Shown: positions 1 to 9,776, counted from the first letter of the stretch. The stretch is 64,000 nucleotides of DNA from Bacillaceae bacterium JMAK1 (GCA_012970285.1 JIBW01000004.1:248001-312000); one strand, 5' to 3'. Notes: generated from the sequence alone by a model not told the origin. A program made the numbers and translations.

Positions 1-2
1 TC

Positions 3-497
3 GTTGATGGTATTCTAGCGATTCCTGCGATCCTTTTAGCTCTCGGCATTACGGCAGCACTCGGGGTGAATTTATGGAATGCGATGATTGCAATCGGAAT
101 TGTGTTTACACCGCAATTTGCTCGATTGGCAAGAAGTCAAACGCTACAAATACGAAGTGAAGCGTACGTCTATGCCGCAAAAGTATCCGGAGCTGGTGCG
201 TTTTGGACGATGGGAAAACATATTATCCCGAATATTTCACCACCGATTATTGTTCAATCATCTTTTAATATGAGCTTTGCAATTCTAGTCGAAGCCTCTT
301 TAAGTTTCTTAGGACTCGGCGCACAATCGCCGCAAATTAGTTGGGGGGGCATGATTCAGCAAGCATACAGCTTAATGTACATGAATCCTTGGCTGATTTT
401 AGCACCGGGAGTCGCAATTATGTTGACGATGCTCGCTGGCAACATAATGGGCGACGGCCTTCGTGTTGCGCTCGACCCGAAATTGAAGAAAGTGTAG
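3..497 (+). CDS. Oligopeptide/dipeptide ABC importer permease, OppC/DppC type (5' end outside window)
   Basis: Membrane-spanning permease subunit of a peptide-type ABC importer (BPD_transp_1 family). The frame is already open at the window edge, so the first helices are missing; the GTG at 66 is only an internal codon. Hydrophobic helices alternate with the cytoplasmic EAA loop (residues reading EAYVYAAKVSGAG), which docks on the ATPases, and the chain ends in the DGLRVALDPKLKKV tail typical of OppC/DppC. The stop is 18 bp before the first ATPase gene, with which it clearly forms an operon. The substrate could be a peptide, nickel or another small solute; the sequence does not decide. Confidence 0.9.
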   Translation, partial: VDGILAIPAILLALGITAALGVNLWNAMIAIGIVFTPQFARLARSQTLQIRSEAYVYAAKVSGAGAFWTMGKHIIPNISPPIIVQSSFNMSFAILVEASLSFLGLGAQSPQISWGGMIQQAYSLMYMNPWLILAPGVAIMLTMLAGNIMGDGLRVALDPKLKKV

Positions 498-515
498 AGA
501 GGAGGAGGAGGAAGA

Positions 516-1535
516 ATGACGAAGCGAGAAACGTTACTAGAAATAAACAATTTAAGAGCGTATGCCGGTAAGGCCGGAGAGTCACGAAGTCAGCTCGTGA
601 ACGGTGTGAACTTTCGGATTGACAAAGGCGAGATCGTTGCTCTTGTAGGGGAATCTGGATGTGGAAAGAGCGTCACTGCACTTTCAATCTTAGGTTTAAA
701 TGCGGCATCGATCGAATACGAGAATGATAGTGAAATACGATTTCATGAAGAGAATCTGTTGCAACTGTCAGATCGCAAGCTTCGTAAACTACGAGGCAAT
801 GACATTTCAATGATTTTCCAAGATCCGATGTTTTCTTTGAATCCTCTAAAGAAGATTGGTAAACAAATGACCGAAGCGTTACTTCAGCATAAAGCAGCAG
901 ACGTTCGAACGGCTCGTCAAGATGCGGAGAAGATGATTGAGCGTGTCGGAATTACTGATCCCAAACGACAGCTTGATAATTATCCTTATCAGCTTTCTGG
1001 TGGGATGCGTCAACGCGTCATGATCGCGATGGCTCTCTTATGTAAACCTGAACTGTTAATTGCGGATGAACCGACGACCGCATTAGATGTGACGATTCAA
1101 GCGCAAATCTTAGAAATTATGAAAGACTTGCAACAGGAACTTGACGTGAGTATTCTCCTCATTACTCATGACTTAGGGGTTGTCGCTGAAATGGCTGATC
1201 GGGTCGTTGTCATGTATAGCGGGCAAGTTGTTGAAGAAGCTGATGTGTATGCGTTGTTTGAACAACCGTTACATCCGTACACAAATGGACTATTAACGAG
1301 CGTTCCAAAGCTTGAAGGTGCAAGTGATGAACGCATCTCAGCGATCCGGGGGACTGTGCCAAGCCCACAAGAATTGCCAAAAGGCTGTAACTTCTATGAG
1401 CGGTGCACTCATCGCTCAGATCGTTGTAAAGAAGAAGAGCCAGTGCTCGCCAATCATGGTGGTCGTAATGTCGCATGTTGGCATCCTGTCGTGGAAGGGG
1501 CGAATGATGTTGAACGAACCGCTATTAGAAATTAA
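516..1535 (+). CDS. Peptide-type ABC importer ATPase, OppD/DppD type
   Basis: First of two ATPases that energise the importer at the inner face of the membrane. Walker A (GESGCGKS) lies near residue 47, the Q-loop follows, then the signature LSGGMRQR near 165 and Walker B (LLIADEPTTALD) near 185, with the H-loop ITHDLG. The C-terminal oligopeptide-transporter extension (oligo_HPY) is present with its spaced cysteines (C-x5-C-x6-C and a later C). At 339 aa it is full length. A GGAGGAGGAGG-rich Shine-Dalgarno sequence precedes the ATG. Its 3' end overlaps the next ATPase by 32 bp, which suggests translational coupling. Confidence 0.93.
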   Translation: MTKRETLLEINNLRAYAGKAGESRSQLVNGVNFRIDKGEIVALVGESGCGKSVTALSILGLNAASIEYENDSEIRFHEENLLQLSDRKLRKLRGNDISMIFQDPMFSLNPLKKIGKQMTEALLQHKAADVRTARQDAEKMIERVGITDPKRQLDNYPYQLSGGMRQRVMIAMALLCKPELLIADEPTTALDVTIQAQILEIMKDLQQELDVSILLITHDLGVVAEMADRVVVMYSGQVVEEADVYALFEQPLHPYTNGLLTSVPKLEGASDERISAIRGTVPSPQELPKGCNFYERCTHRSDRCKEEEPVLANHGGRNVACWHPVVEGANDVERTAIRN

Positions 1536-2502
1536 TGGACTAAAAAAATACTACCCGAAGAAAGACGGATTCTTTCAAGGAAAGAAAAGCTGGATTAAAG
1601 CGGTTGACGGTATGGATTTAACGATTGGAAAAGGTGAAACACTCGGACTTGTTGGTGAGTCTGGATGTGGCAAATCAACGACTGGGCGAATGATTGTTGG
1701 TCTAGAGGACCCAACAGAAGGCACCGTGTCATTTCAAGGAAACAACCTAAGTCAAGTTGATAAGCGTGAGCTCGGAAAGCAAATGCAAATGATCTTTCAA
1801 GACCCCTTTTCTTCTTTGAATCCGAGAATGAAAGTGTCGGATGTCATTGCGGAACCGCTTCGTTTACACAAGGTCGGTTCAAGAATAGAACAACAAAAGC
1901 GAGTCGATGAGCTGCTTGAACGCGTCGGATTGCGTTCGGAGCACGGGAGGCGGTTCCCGGCAGAGTTCTCTGGGGGACAACGACAACGAATTGGTATTGC
2001 CCGGGCAATCGCTCTGTCGCCGTCGCTAATCGTCTGCGATGAACCAGTCTCAGCGCTCGACGTCTCGATTCAAGCACAAGTGTTGAACTTACTAAAAGAC
2101 TTACAAAAAGAGCTTGGCGTATCGTATTTATTCATTGCTCACGGCATTCAAGCAGTGAAATACATTAGCGATCGAATCGCTGTCATGTATCTTGGAAAGA
2201 TCGTTGAAGTGGCCACGAAAGAGGAGTTGTTTAGTCGTCCACAACATCCTTATACTGAGTCTCTTTTATCGGCAGTGCCACGTCCAGATCCAAAGCTTCG
2301 TGGGCGAGATCGCATTATCTTAAAAGGCGATTTACCGAGTCCAGAAAATCCACCGAGCGGTTGTCGATTTCATACGAGGTGTCCGAAGGTGATGGACGTG
2401 TGCAAGCAAGTTGAACCTGCACTTCAAGTTACTAGAGAAGGCACGTACGCTGCTTGTCACTTAGTAAGCGAAGCCGAAATGAAACAACCGCAGGAAGCAT
2501 AA
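1504..2502 (+). CDS. Peptide-type ABC importer ATPase, OppF/DppF type
   Basis: Second ATPase of the importer; OppD and OppF types pair as a heterodimer on the permeases. Walker A GESGCGKST, signature FSGGQRQR, Walker B IVCDEPVSALD and the C-terminal oligo_HPY extension with GCRFHTRCP are all visible. The frame is open far upstream of the true start, but the N-terminal sequence only becomes OppF-like at MMLNEPLLEINGL. I therefore start at ATG 1504 (ATG 1507 is equally possible), behind GGAAGGGG at about 1492-1500. The H-loop reads IAHGIQ instead of the usual THD, a mild substitution. 332 aa, complete. Confidence 0.92.
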   Translation: MMLNEPLLEINGLKKYYPKKDGFFQGKKSWIKAVDGMDLTIGKGETLGLVGESGCGKSTTGRMIVGLEDPTEGTVSFQGNNLSQVDKRELGKQMQMIFQDPFSSLNPRMKVSDVIAEPLRLHKVGSRIEQQKRVDELLERVGLRSEHGRRFPAEFSGGQRQRIGIARAIALSPSLIVCDEPVSALDVSIQAQVLNLLKDLQKELGVSYLFIAHGIQAVKYISDRIAVMYLGKIVEVATKEELFSRPQHPYTESLLSAVPRPDPKLRGRDRIILKGDLPSPENPPSGCRFHTRCPKVMDVCKQVEPALQVTREGTYAACHLVSEAEMKQPQEA

Positions 2503-2514
2503 GGAGGAGTGGAT

Positions 2515-4203
2515 ATGAACGAGCAAGATTACGAAGAAGAAATGCAAAAGCGCGTCCAAGATACTTGGCCAGAAGGCTTACCGAAGAATCCAACGTACCC
2601 ATTTGGTGAAGTGCCACTCACCGAATATTTAAGAAGACGTGCTGAGAAGATGCCAACAAAAACGTGCATCAATTATTACGGCTACGAGCTTTCATTTTCG
2701 GAACTTTATGACCATAGCCAGCGATTTGCAGCGTACCTTCGGAATAAAGGCATAAAGACGGGTGACCGGGTGGCGGTCTATTTGCCGAATTGTCCGCAGT
2801 TTATCATCGCGTTCTATGGCATTCTTGCTGCTGGTGCGGTTCATGTTCCGGTGAATCCGATGTTTAAAGAACATGAGCTTCGCCACGAACTAGAAGATAG
2901 CGGGGCAGTTGCTGTGATTACACTTGAAACGCTGTATGATTCAATGAGCAACGTGTTAGCAGGAATTGAAACGATTGTAACGACATCCTTGTCTGATTAC
3001 ACCGCGGAACATCCGACACTTCCGCTACATCCCGACTTGAGGACAGCAAAATTAGACGAACTGCCAACCGATGATTGGCTTACCAATGTACAGACAGTTG
3101 CACCGTTACACGATGACTACAGTTCACTCGATGCGTTAGCTGCACTCAACTATACGGGCGGTACGACGGGGATGCCTAAAGGGTGTATGCATACACAAGC
3201 GAACATGCTTTATACGATGGCGAACAGTTACGTGTACAACTACAACTTGAGTGAAGATGATGTCCGACTCGGCTATTTGCCCGTCTTTTGGATCGCAGGA
3301 GAAAATGCGGGTGTTCTGATGCCCGTCTTTAGTGGAGCAACGCTGATTTTGTTGTACAGATGGGACAAAGAAGCTGTGTTTCAAGCAATCGAAACGTATA
3401 AGGTCACATCATTTGGTGGCGTAACCGACAACATCGTGCAATTGATGGAAGACGAAACGTTTCATGACCGTGATTTATCATCTCTAACAATGACAACGGT
3501 TAGCTCTTTCATAAAAAAAGTAACGAAAGCCTACCGAGAACAATGGTTCAACGCGACGGGTACTGTCATGCGCGAGACGTCATTTGGCATGACGGAAACT
3601 CATACGAGTGATACGTTCACACAAGGAATGCAAACGAATCATTTTGATTTAGAAAGTCGCCCGATTTTCGTCGGTTTGCCGATGCCTGGTACGAAAATAA
3701 AGATCGTAGATTTTGACACGAAGCAGCGTTTGCCACTCGAACAGGAGGGCGAGATCGCGATCTCAACGCCGTCGCTGATGAAAGGTTATTGGGGCAAGGA
3801 CGAGGCGGTTGGTGAATGGTTTTACACCGGTGACATTGGTGTGATCAGTGAAACGGGTTATCTACATTATATTGGTCGCAAGAAAGACATGTTAAAAGTA
3901 AACGGAATGAGCGTATTCCCGGCAGAGTTGGAGCACATCATTAGTCGCCACGAACATGTCAACGCCTGTGCTGTCGTCGGAAAAGTCGACGATGAAAAAG
4001 GACAGATTCCGGTTGCGTTTATTCAACTTCGTTCACGAACAACACAGACACAAATGGAGAAGTTTCTAATAGAAAACCTTTCAGGCTACAAAGTACCAGA
4101 AGTTATTCTCGTCGATGAAATGCCCTTAACGACGACAGGAAAAATAAAAAAAGAAGTCTTGCGTAAAAGACTTGAGAAGGAGAATAACCATGCCAGACAT
4201 TAA
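2515..4203 (+). CDS. AMP-forming acyl-CoA synthetase (fatty-acid/aryl-acid CoA ligase family)
   Basis: ANL-superfamily ligase that activates a carboxylic acid as acyl-AMP and transfers it to CoA in the cytoplasm. It shows the P-loop-like A3 motif YTGGTTGMPKG, the GMTE adenylate motif, the YTGDIG motif, the hinge GRKKDMLKVNG and the C-terminal catalytic lysine in TTTGKIKK. A GTG at 2509 is too close to the AAGGAGG at 2501-2507; the ATG at 2515 has ideal spacing and is chosen, giving 562 aa. It lies 12 bp after the ABC ATPase and overlaps the next gene, so transporter and ligase are probably co-transcribed. Chain length of the substrate cannot be read from the sequence. Confidence 0.88.
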   Translation: MNEQDYEEEMQKRVQDTWPEGLPKNPTYPFGEVPLTEYLRRRAEKMPTKTCINYYGYELSFSELYDHSQRFAAYLRNKGIKTGDRVAVYLPNCPQFIIAFYGILAAGAVHVPVNPMFKEHELRHELEDSGAVAVITLETLYDSMSNVLAGIETIVTTSLSDYTAEHPTLPLHPDLRTAKLDELPTDDWLTNVQTVAPLHDDYSSLDALAALNYTGGTTGMPKGCMHTQANMLYTMANSYVYNYNLSEDDVRLGYLPVFWIAGENAGVLMPVFSGATLILLYRWDKEAVFQAIETYKVTSFGGVTDNIVQLMEDETFHDRDLSSLTMTTVSSFIKKVTKAYREQWFNATGTVMRETSFGMTETHTSDTFTQGMQTNHFDLESRPIFVGLPMPGTKIKIVDFDTKQRLPLEQEGEIAISTPSLMKGYWGKDEAVGEWFYTGDIGVISETGYLHYIGRKKDMLKVNGMSVFPAELEHIISRHEHVNACAVVGKVDDEKGQIPVAFIQLRSRTTQTQMEKFLIENLSGYKVPEVILVDEMPLTTTGKIKKEVLRKRLEKENNHARH

Positions 4204-4405
4204 AGCATCAATGAGTGGGAGTGCTTGGAAAGTGTTCGTTAAACCAGGAGATGTCGTTAACAAGAAAGATGAAGTCGCTATCTTGGAATCAATGAAAATG
4301 GAAATTCCGATTGAAGCAGAGATTGAAGGGATCGTTTCAGAAGTATTGAAACAAGAAGGGGACTTCGTTCAAGAAGGCGATGTTATCGTCAAACTCAAAG
4401 GATGA
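4190..4405 (+). CDS. Stand-alone biotinyl/lipoyl carrier domain protein
   Basis: A 71-aa single-domain carrier of the biotinyl/lipoyl-attachment family. The modified lysine sits in ESMKMEIP, the sequence around biotinylated lysines of acyl-CoA carboxylases. Small BCCP-like proteins of this kind (compare YngHB of Bacillus) carry CO2 between a biotin carboxylase and a carboxyltransferase. No such partners are visible here, so the role is open; they may be encoded elsewhere. I start at the ATG at 4190, 8 nt after GAAGGAG, rather than at the upstream in-frame TTG at 4172. The gene overlaps the preceding ligase by 14 bp and ends 13 bp before the next ligase. Confidence 0.85.
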   Translation: MPDIKASMSGSAWKVFVKPGDVVNKKDEVAILESMKMEIPIEAEIEGIVSEVLKQEGDFVQEGDVIVKLKG

Positions 4406-4418
4406 TAGGAGGAATTGG

Positions 4419-6132
4419 ATGAATAGCTTTGGAACACAAGAAGAGTTAGTTCATCGACAAGTGGAGCAATGGGCAGTGATTCAACCGAACCATCCGTTTG
4501 TCTATTACGGAGAACAACGAAAAACGTTGACGTATAAAGCATTTAATGACCGTGTGAACCAAGTGGCGAACGGTTTGTTAGAAGAAGGCATTGCCAAAGG
4601 GGATCGCATTTCAGTGTTTATGAAAAACCCGTTAATGACGACAGTGGCGATGTTTGCGATTTGGAAGTGCGGTGCAGTGTTCTGCCCAATCAATTTCAAT
4701 TTCAAAGGAAAGCTACTTAGCTATCCGCTGAATGATACGAATCCCATTATATTAATCACTGAGCGCTCCATGGTTGGGCGACTTAATGACATTGCGTATG
4801 ATGTACCGTGCGTAAATGCAATTGTATACAGTCCATCATTCCGCGACCATGATTATGAGGAGGATTCTGCGAAGGAGCGCCTTCATTCAATCTATAACGA
4901 GAAAGATTGGAGCTTAGTCGTTTCTGAAAACCGTAACAATCCGAACGTTGATTTGAACTATTTTGATATGGCGAACATCATTTATACGTCAGGAACGACA
5001 GGACCAGCGAAAGGTGTCGTGCAATCGCACCGCTGGGTGTACGGGTATACACGTGGTCTTCGTAGACTCGTGACTAGAGAAGACGTTGTATACAATGATT
5101 TACCTTTGTATCATGTTGGTGGGGCATTTGCAAACATTGCGAGAGCGGCTTTTGTTGGAGCCGGAATTGCTCTTTATGATAAATTCAGTCCGACGCAATT
5201 TTGGAAACGGATTAAAGATAGTCAAGCGACCTGTGCAATTTTGCTAGATGTTATGATCCCTTGGCTTATGAATGCGGAGACGAAAAACACCGATCGTGAA
5301 AACACATTAAACAAAGTGCACATGCAGCCCCTTCCGAACTATCATCAAGAAGTCGCTCATCGCTTCGGATTTGATGTCATTACGTCTGGATTCGGGCAAA
5401 CAGAAGTGGGTAATCCACTGTCTTCGGCTATATTGCATGGACTAGACGGTAAAGGAACTCCTGACTATTTACGAAGAGGCTATACTCTAGATGAGATGAC
5501 GGCGTTATTAAAAGACGACGGCGTGCCGATCATGCGGGGGGGATGAAGTCAACGTAAAAGGATTTATGGGAAAGCCAAATGCCCACTTTGAACTGGCAAT
5601 CTTAAATGAATACGATGAGGAGCAACCACCAGGAGTCATAGGTCAGATCGGCTTTCGCCCTCAATTACCGTCACTGATCTTGACGGAATATTTTAATAAA
5701 CCAGAATCAACGACAAAAGCATTTAAAAACCTCTGGTTCCACTCTGGAGACGCAGGATACCTTGGGTTAGATGGTTACTACTATTTCGTCGATCGTTTAG
5801 GAAGCGTCATTCGTTGTCGAGGTGAGAAGATCTCCTCATATCAGCTCGAAGATATTATTAATGGCCATGATGATATTAACTTAACTGCAGCGTTCCCAAT
5901 CCCCGCAAAGCAAGGGGATGAAGACGACGTTGCTGTCTATTGTGAACGAAAACCAGGTGCAACGATTACAGAAGATGAATTACAAACTTGGTGCATCCAG
6001 CAAATGCCGAAATACATGGTGCCTACGTATATTCGGTTTATTGAGGAGATCCCTCGGACACCGACAAATAAGATTGAGAAATATAAGTTAAGGGAAATGC
6101 TTCTTAGTGAAGCACCTATGCAGAACCAATGA
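4419..6132 (+). pseudogene. Second AMP-forming acyl-CoA synthetase, frameshifted in a G7 run
   Basis: A second ANL-family ligase. The first frame, from ATG 4419 (AGGAGG 6 nt upstream), carries the YTSGTTGPAKG phosphate-binding motif and GFGQTEVG, and stops at 5546. The second frame resumes with DEVNVKGFMGKP and holds the HSGDAGYL motif, the hinge DRLGSVIRCRGEKIS and the C-terminal lysine in TPTNKIEKYK, ending at 6132. The two frames join perfectly if one G is removed from the run of seven at 5536-5542, giving a normal protein of about 570 aa. The rest shows no decay, so this is a fresh mutation, a slippage-prone tract or an assembly error. A strong terminator follows. Confidence 0.85.
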
Positions 6133-6158
6133 CCTCTCCATGTTTGGAGGGGTTTTTT
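6133..6158 (+). terminator. Rho-independent terminator of the transporter/ligase operon
   Basis: Stem CCTCTCCA/TGGAGGGG (one G-T pair), loop TGTT, followed by six T. It begins directly at the stop codon of the last ligase. Confidence 0.88.
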
Positions 6159-6274
6159 GTGGTGGGTACGTATTTTAAAAGCTAGGAGTAGAAGGGACAT
6201 CTATAATGTTAAGAAGAGAACCGACATTAACACTGTCGTGGATAGTAATACTTAGGAGTACATTTAAAAGTAAT

Positions 6275-6307
6275 ACAAGTATCGTAACTAGGTGTCACGA
6301 TACTTGT
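6275..6307 (-). terminator. Hairpin downstream of the MFS gene
   Basis: Perfect 11-bp inverted repeat ACAAGTATCGT/ACGATACTTGT with an 11-nt loop, 20 bp past the stop of the minus-strand carrier gene. On the minus strand it is followed by ATTACTTTT, a modest T-rich tail, so it probably acts as terminator; an operator role is less likely in this position. Confidence 0.5.
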
Positions 6308-6326
6308 AACTGGAAGCAAGAGGGCT

Positions 6327-7700
6327 TTATCCTTTTATGACTTTATCGGGGATTTTACCGCCGATCTTTTGACGGTTAGAATGATTCAATGAGCTTGCTT
6401 CAGCTAATGACATGTTCTTTGTTTCAGGAGCCATTACTAGTGTGAGAACAAAGCCGATGAGAAACAGTGCGGTACAAATGTATAGCGTAACTTGTAGCCC
6501 TGCACTGACAAGAATCATCGGGAAGATAAACGTACTGATTGCAGCACCGATCCGGCTAAACCCAGTTGCAAATCCGAAAGCCGTGGCACGAATTTCTGTT
6601 GGGAATAGTTCGTTCGGATAAACCCATTGGTGCACTTGCATACCGGTATTGAAAATCCCATAAACGATAAATAGAAGAATAATTGTTATAAAGGAAAGCT
6701 CTAAGTTGGCGGTAAAGCCTAATATGCCGATACAAAATGCTGAAATGAGGAACGGCCAGATAATCGTTGGGCGTCTGCCAAGTCGTTCAATCAAGTACAG
6801 TGTTGGGATCAACCCAATTAAGTAAAAAAGGTTAATAATTGCTGAACCTAAATACTCAGAATTCCCGTCTGCAAGGCCAAATCCTCCGAGGATTTGAGGG
6901 ATAAATGCGCCGATTGCAAAGGCAGGGGCGACTTGTAACGTCCAGAATAATGAAACAAACCATGTCCATTTACCATATCCGTTTCTAAAGATATCACGAT
7001 ATGCTGCTTTTTTTGGTGCCTTTTGTATGGGTAAAGATACGTTGTTTCCAAAAACTTTGGACACGATTGCATGCGCTTCGGCAACACGTCCTTTACTTGC
7101 GAGCCACATCGGAGACTCAGGCATTCCAATTCGACCAATTAATAATAAAATTGCAGGGATGGCACAACTAGCAAGCATAAAGCGCCAACTTTCAGCACCT
7201 AGAGGAAGCATAAAGTAACCGACGACATAAGCGATTGCATAGCCGATAAACCAGAGGGCAACAATGCCACCAACGAGACGGCCACGGTGCTTTTTGGGTG
7301 AAAATTCAGACATTAAAGATCCTGCAATTGGATAATCAGCCCCGATCGCAACGCCGAGAATAATACGTAGAGCGACTAAGTGCCAGATCTCCCCGATGAA
7401 AAATTGTAAGACCGATACAATCAAGATGATAACTGTATCTAGGATAAACATTTTTTTACGGCCAATCTTGTCTGTAATGTACCCGCCTATTGTTCCTCCG
7501 ATAAACATTCCAATAAATACACTAGCAGCAACAATTCCCATCATGAGGGAAGACACGTTAAACTGAGTAGTAAATACACTTAAAGCAATGGCAATAATTC
7601 CAATTACATAACCATCAATAAAGGCACTTCCTCCAGTTATTCCAAACATTTTCACATGGAATTTCTGTAGAGGCAAATCTTCAATCGATCGAGTTGCCAT
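6327..7700 (-). CDS. MFS transporter, sugar-porter/metabolite:H+ symporter type
   Basis: A 457-aa integral membrane carrier of the major facilitator superfamily with about 12 hydrophobic segments. The loop 2-3 signature GGYITDKIGRKKMF, the loop 8-9 counterpart ERLGRRPTI and the PESPMWL sequence after helix 6 place it with the sugar-porter/metabolite symporter branch, whose members move sugars, aromatic acids or osmolytes with protons. GGAAGGTGAG lies just before the ATG. It is the last gene of a minus-strand group with two flavoenzymes, separated from them by a terminator-like hairpin. I infer that it imports the substrate or an intermediate of that pathway; the substrate itself is not evident. 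Confidence 0.85.
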   Translation of the reverse strand: MATRSIEDLPLQKFHVKMFGITGGSAFIDGYVIGIIAIALSVFTTQFNVSSLMMGIVAASVFIGMFIGGTIGGYITDKIGRKKMFILDTVIILIVSVLQFFIGEIWHLVALRIILGVAIGADYPIAGSLMSEFSPKKHRGRLVGGIVALWFIGYAIAYVVGYFMLPLGAESWRFMLASCAIPAILLLIGRIGMPESPMWLASKGRVAEAHAIVSKVFGNNVSLPIQKAPKKAAYRDIFRNGYGKWTWFVSLFWTLQVAPAFAIGAFIPQILGGFGLADGNSEYLGSAIINLFYLIGLIPTLYLIERLGRRPTIIWPFLISAFCIGILGFTANLELSFITIILLFIVYGIFNTGMQVHQWVYPNELFPTEIRATAFGFATGFSRIGAAISTFIFPMILVSAGLQVTLYICTALFLIGFVLTLVMAPETKNMSLAEASSLNHSNRQKIGGKIPDKVIKG

Positions 7701-7729
7701 ATCTTCTCACCTTCCCGTGATAAATAATA

Positions 7730-7757
7730 AAAATGATGGCCCAAAGATCAGGCCATC
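7730..7757 (-). terminator. Terminator/attenuator between flavoprotein and MFS genes
   Basis: Inverted repeat GATGGCC/GGCCATC, loop of 9 nt, followed on the minus strand by ATTTTTATTATTT. It lies after the flavoprotein stop, so the MFS gene is expressed by read-through or from its own promoter. Confidence 0.75.
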
Positions 7758-7763
7758 AAAGTG

Positions 7764-9749
7764 TTATAAGTTCATAGATACAGCCATGCCTTCATGAACG
7801 GCATCACTTAGGCGCCTTGGGGCAATCGCTGAACCAATCAAGTGTACGTTGTATGAAGCTTTTTCTTTAGTGAGCTGTTCATAAAGCGTATTCGTTCCAC
7901 GCTCATAACCAACGAGGATGATCAAATCAACAGAATCGAGTGAGTGTTGCTTTTGTGACCAAATGTCTTTTTGGTACAGTCCCCCGTTTTCTTGCTGTAC
8001 AAGTTCTTTGTTCGCAGATAACGTAACCTTATGATTCCCGAGTTTTTTGTAAAGCGCAGGCTTTTGCATCTCATCGAGATCAACGGCTACTGACCAATAC
8101 GGCGTTGCAAGCTCAACAGTTGAAGCGCCTTTTTCTTTCACATAATTGGCAATACTAACCCCGCGGTAGTAGCCTTCACGGTCTTGGATATACACCGATC
8201 CACCTTCTGGTACACGTACTTGCCCTGTGAGGACGTCAGCATCTGTAACTATAGGTATTAATGTAGATATATACGGTAGCTCAGGTTTTGAGCCAACAGC
8301 AACAATAACTTCATCGGCATCTATTGCTGACAAAGTGTCTACATTGACCGTTTCATTAAAACGCACGTCCACGTTCAAGCGTTTGCATTCTGCAATGAGC
8401 CATTCCACATGCAAACCATAATGGGGACGATCAGTGACGGATTGAGCAGCGAGAACTTGACCACCGAGCGTAGAAGCTCGTTCAAACAGCGTAACATGAT
8501 GACCACGAATTGCAGATGTACGAGCAGCTTCAAGACCAGCAGGACCGCCTCCAATTATAATAATATGTTTTATTGGGCCAGAAGTCGGTGTGATTGAAGA
8601 AAAATGGTCATCCTTAATCGCCGGATTTACTGTACAAATCATCGGTTTTCCGAAATAGACACGGCCAATACAGCCTTCAGAGCAAGCGATGCATGGTCGA
8701 ATCGATGAAGTATTTTGCTCGAGTACTTTTTTGGGCAAATCGGGGTCGGCGATTATGGCCCTGGTCATCGCAACGAGGTCACATTGCTGGCTGACAAGTG
8801 CTTGTTCTGCCTCGTCTGCTTCAAGAATTCTCCCAGCTACGAGAACAGGCACACTCAATTGTTCTTTCATGCGAGCAGCACCGCTGTTAAACGTTGATCG
8901 TGCGTACGTGTCACCAGGGACAACAGCTGCTTGCGCACTGTAATCAGCGCCAGTTCCACCACTAATGTTAAAGAGATCAATGTGCCCGAGTGCGTCTAAA
9001 TAAGTTGCAATTTGCAGTAGCTCGTCAGCATTCAATTCTAACTCGTCGGTTTTAAGGTCACAGGCCATTCGAAAGGCGATAACAAAGTTATCACTAACAG
9101 CAGCAGCGACCGCTTCAATGACTTCAACAGAAAAGCGCATGCGATTTTCGAAACTGCCACCGTAGTGATCCGATCGCTTGTTCAGAGCTGGACTCCAGAA
9201 TTGTTCGATTAAATGTCCACCAAACGACGTGAGCTCAATGCCGTCCCAACCACAACGTTCTAAACGACGTGCGGCATTCGCAAAAGCTTCAATAATTGGC
9301 TCAATTTCTTCAGTGCGAAGAACGTGTGGTACTTCTCGATGGACCCCCTCTGGAATGGCAGACGGTGCTTGCAGTGGTCGCCCACTAATTGAAGAACTAC
9401 CCCTACGTCCCATATGTGTTGCTTGTGAGATAAGTAAGGCGTCGTGTGCATGAACACGATTTGCAAGGTCGCTTAAAAAGGGTTCGTTTTCAGAATCCCA
9501 TAGACTGACCGATCCGTATGAAGCGGAAGAATCTTGGTATACGCTTGCTGAACCGAATGTCATGATTAGTCCTGCCCCACCTTCAGCTTTACGCTCTTGA
9601 TAGCGGACGTGCTTTTCATTTAGTCGACCGTTATCAAAGCCGACGGCGTGAGCTGAGGATACGATACGGTTTTTTACAGTACGATTGCCAATTTTGAGTG
9701 GACTAAGCAACTGTTCATGACTAATCTTTGGTTGAATATGTTGAGCCAT
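7764..9749 (-). CDS. Old-Yellow-Enzyme/2,4-dienoyl-CoA-reductase-like flavoprotein
   Basis: A 661-aa cytoplasmic flavoprotein with the three-part layout of 2,4-dienoyl-CoA reductase and trimethylamine dehydrogenase. It has an FMN-binding OYE barrel (residues 1 to about 340, with GGRPLQAPS-like and AFRMACD strands), a 4Fe-4S cluster motif C-IA-C-SEG-C with a fourth Cys 12 residues later near 350-370, and an FAD/NAD(P) domain beginning with IIIGGGPAGLEAA near 395. Relatives oxidise N-methyl groups or reduce enoyl compounds. The sarcosine-oxidase-like gene 27 bp upstream argues for demethylation of an N-methylated compound, but this is inference. AAAGGGGTG precedes the ATG. Confidence 0.85.
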   Translation of the reverse strand: MAQHIQPKISHEQLLSPLKIGNRTVKNRIVSSAHAVGFDNGRLNEKHVRYQERKAEGGAGLIMTFGSASVYQDSSASYGSVSLWDSENEPFLSDLANRVHAHDALLISQATHMGRRGSSSISGRPLQAPSAIPEGVHREVPHVLRTEEIEPIIEAFANAARRLERCGWDGIELTSFGGHLIEQFWSPALNKRSDHYGGSFENRMRFSVEVIEAVAAAVSDNFVIAFRMACDLKTDELELNADELLQIATYLDALGHIDLFNISGGTGADYSAQAAVVPGDTYARSTFNSGAARMKEQLSVPVLVAGRILEADEAEQALVSQQCDLVAMTRAIIADPDLPKKVLEQNTSSIRPCIACSEGCIGRVYFGKPMICTVNPAIKDDHFSSITPTSGPIKHIIIIGGGPAGLEAARTSAIRGHHVTLFERASTLGGQVLAAQSVTDRPHYGLHVEWLIAECKRLNVDVRFNETVNVDTLSAIDADEVIVAVGSKPELPYISTLIPIVTDADVLTGQVRVPEGGSVYIQDREGYYRGVSIANYVKEKGASTVELATPYWSVAVDLDEMQKPALYKKLGNHKVTLSANKELVQQENGGLYQKDIWSQKQHSLDSVDLIILVGYERGTNTLYEQLTKEKASYNVHLIGSAIAPRRLSDAVHEGMAVSMNL

Positions 9750-9776
9750 CGTAACACACCCCTTTATGTGTAAAAG

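Noticed and set aside
342-349. Another run of seven G in the permease gene as a frameshift candidate
   Set aside because: It reads through in frame (S-W-G-G-M) and the protein is intact.
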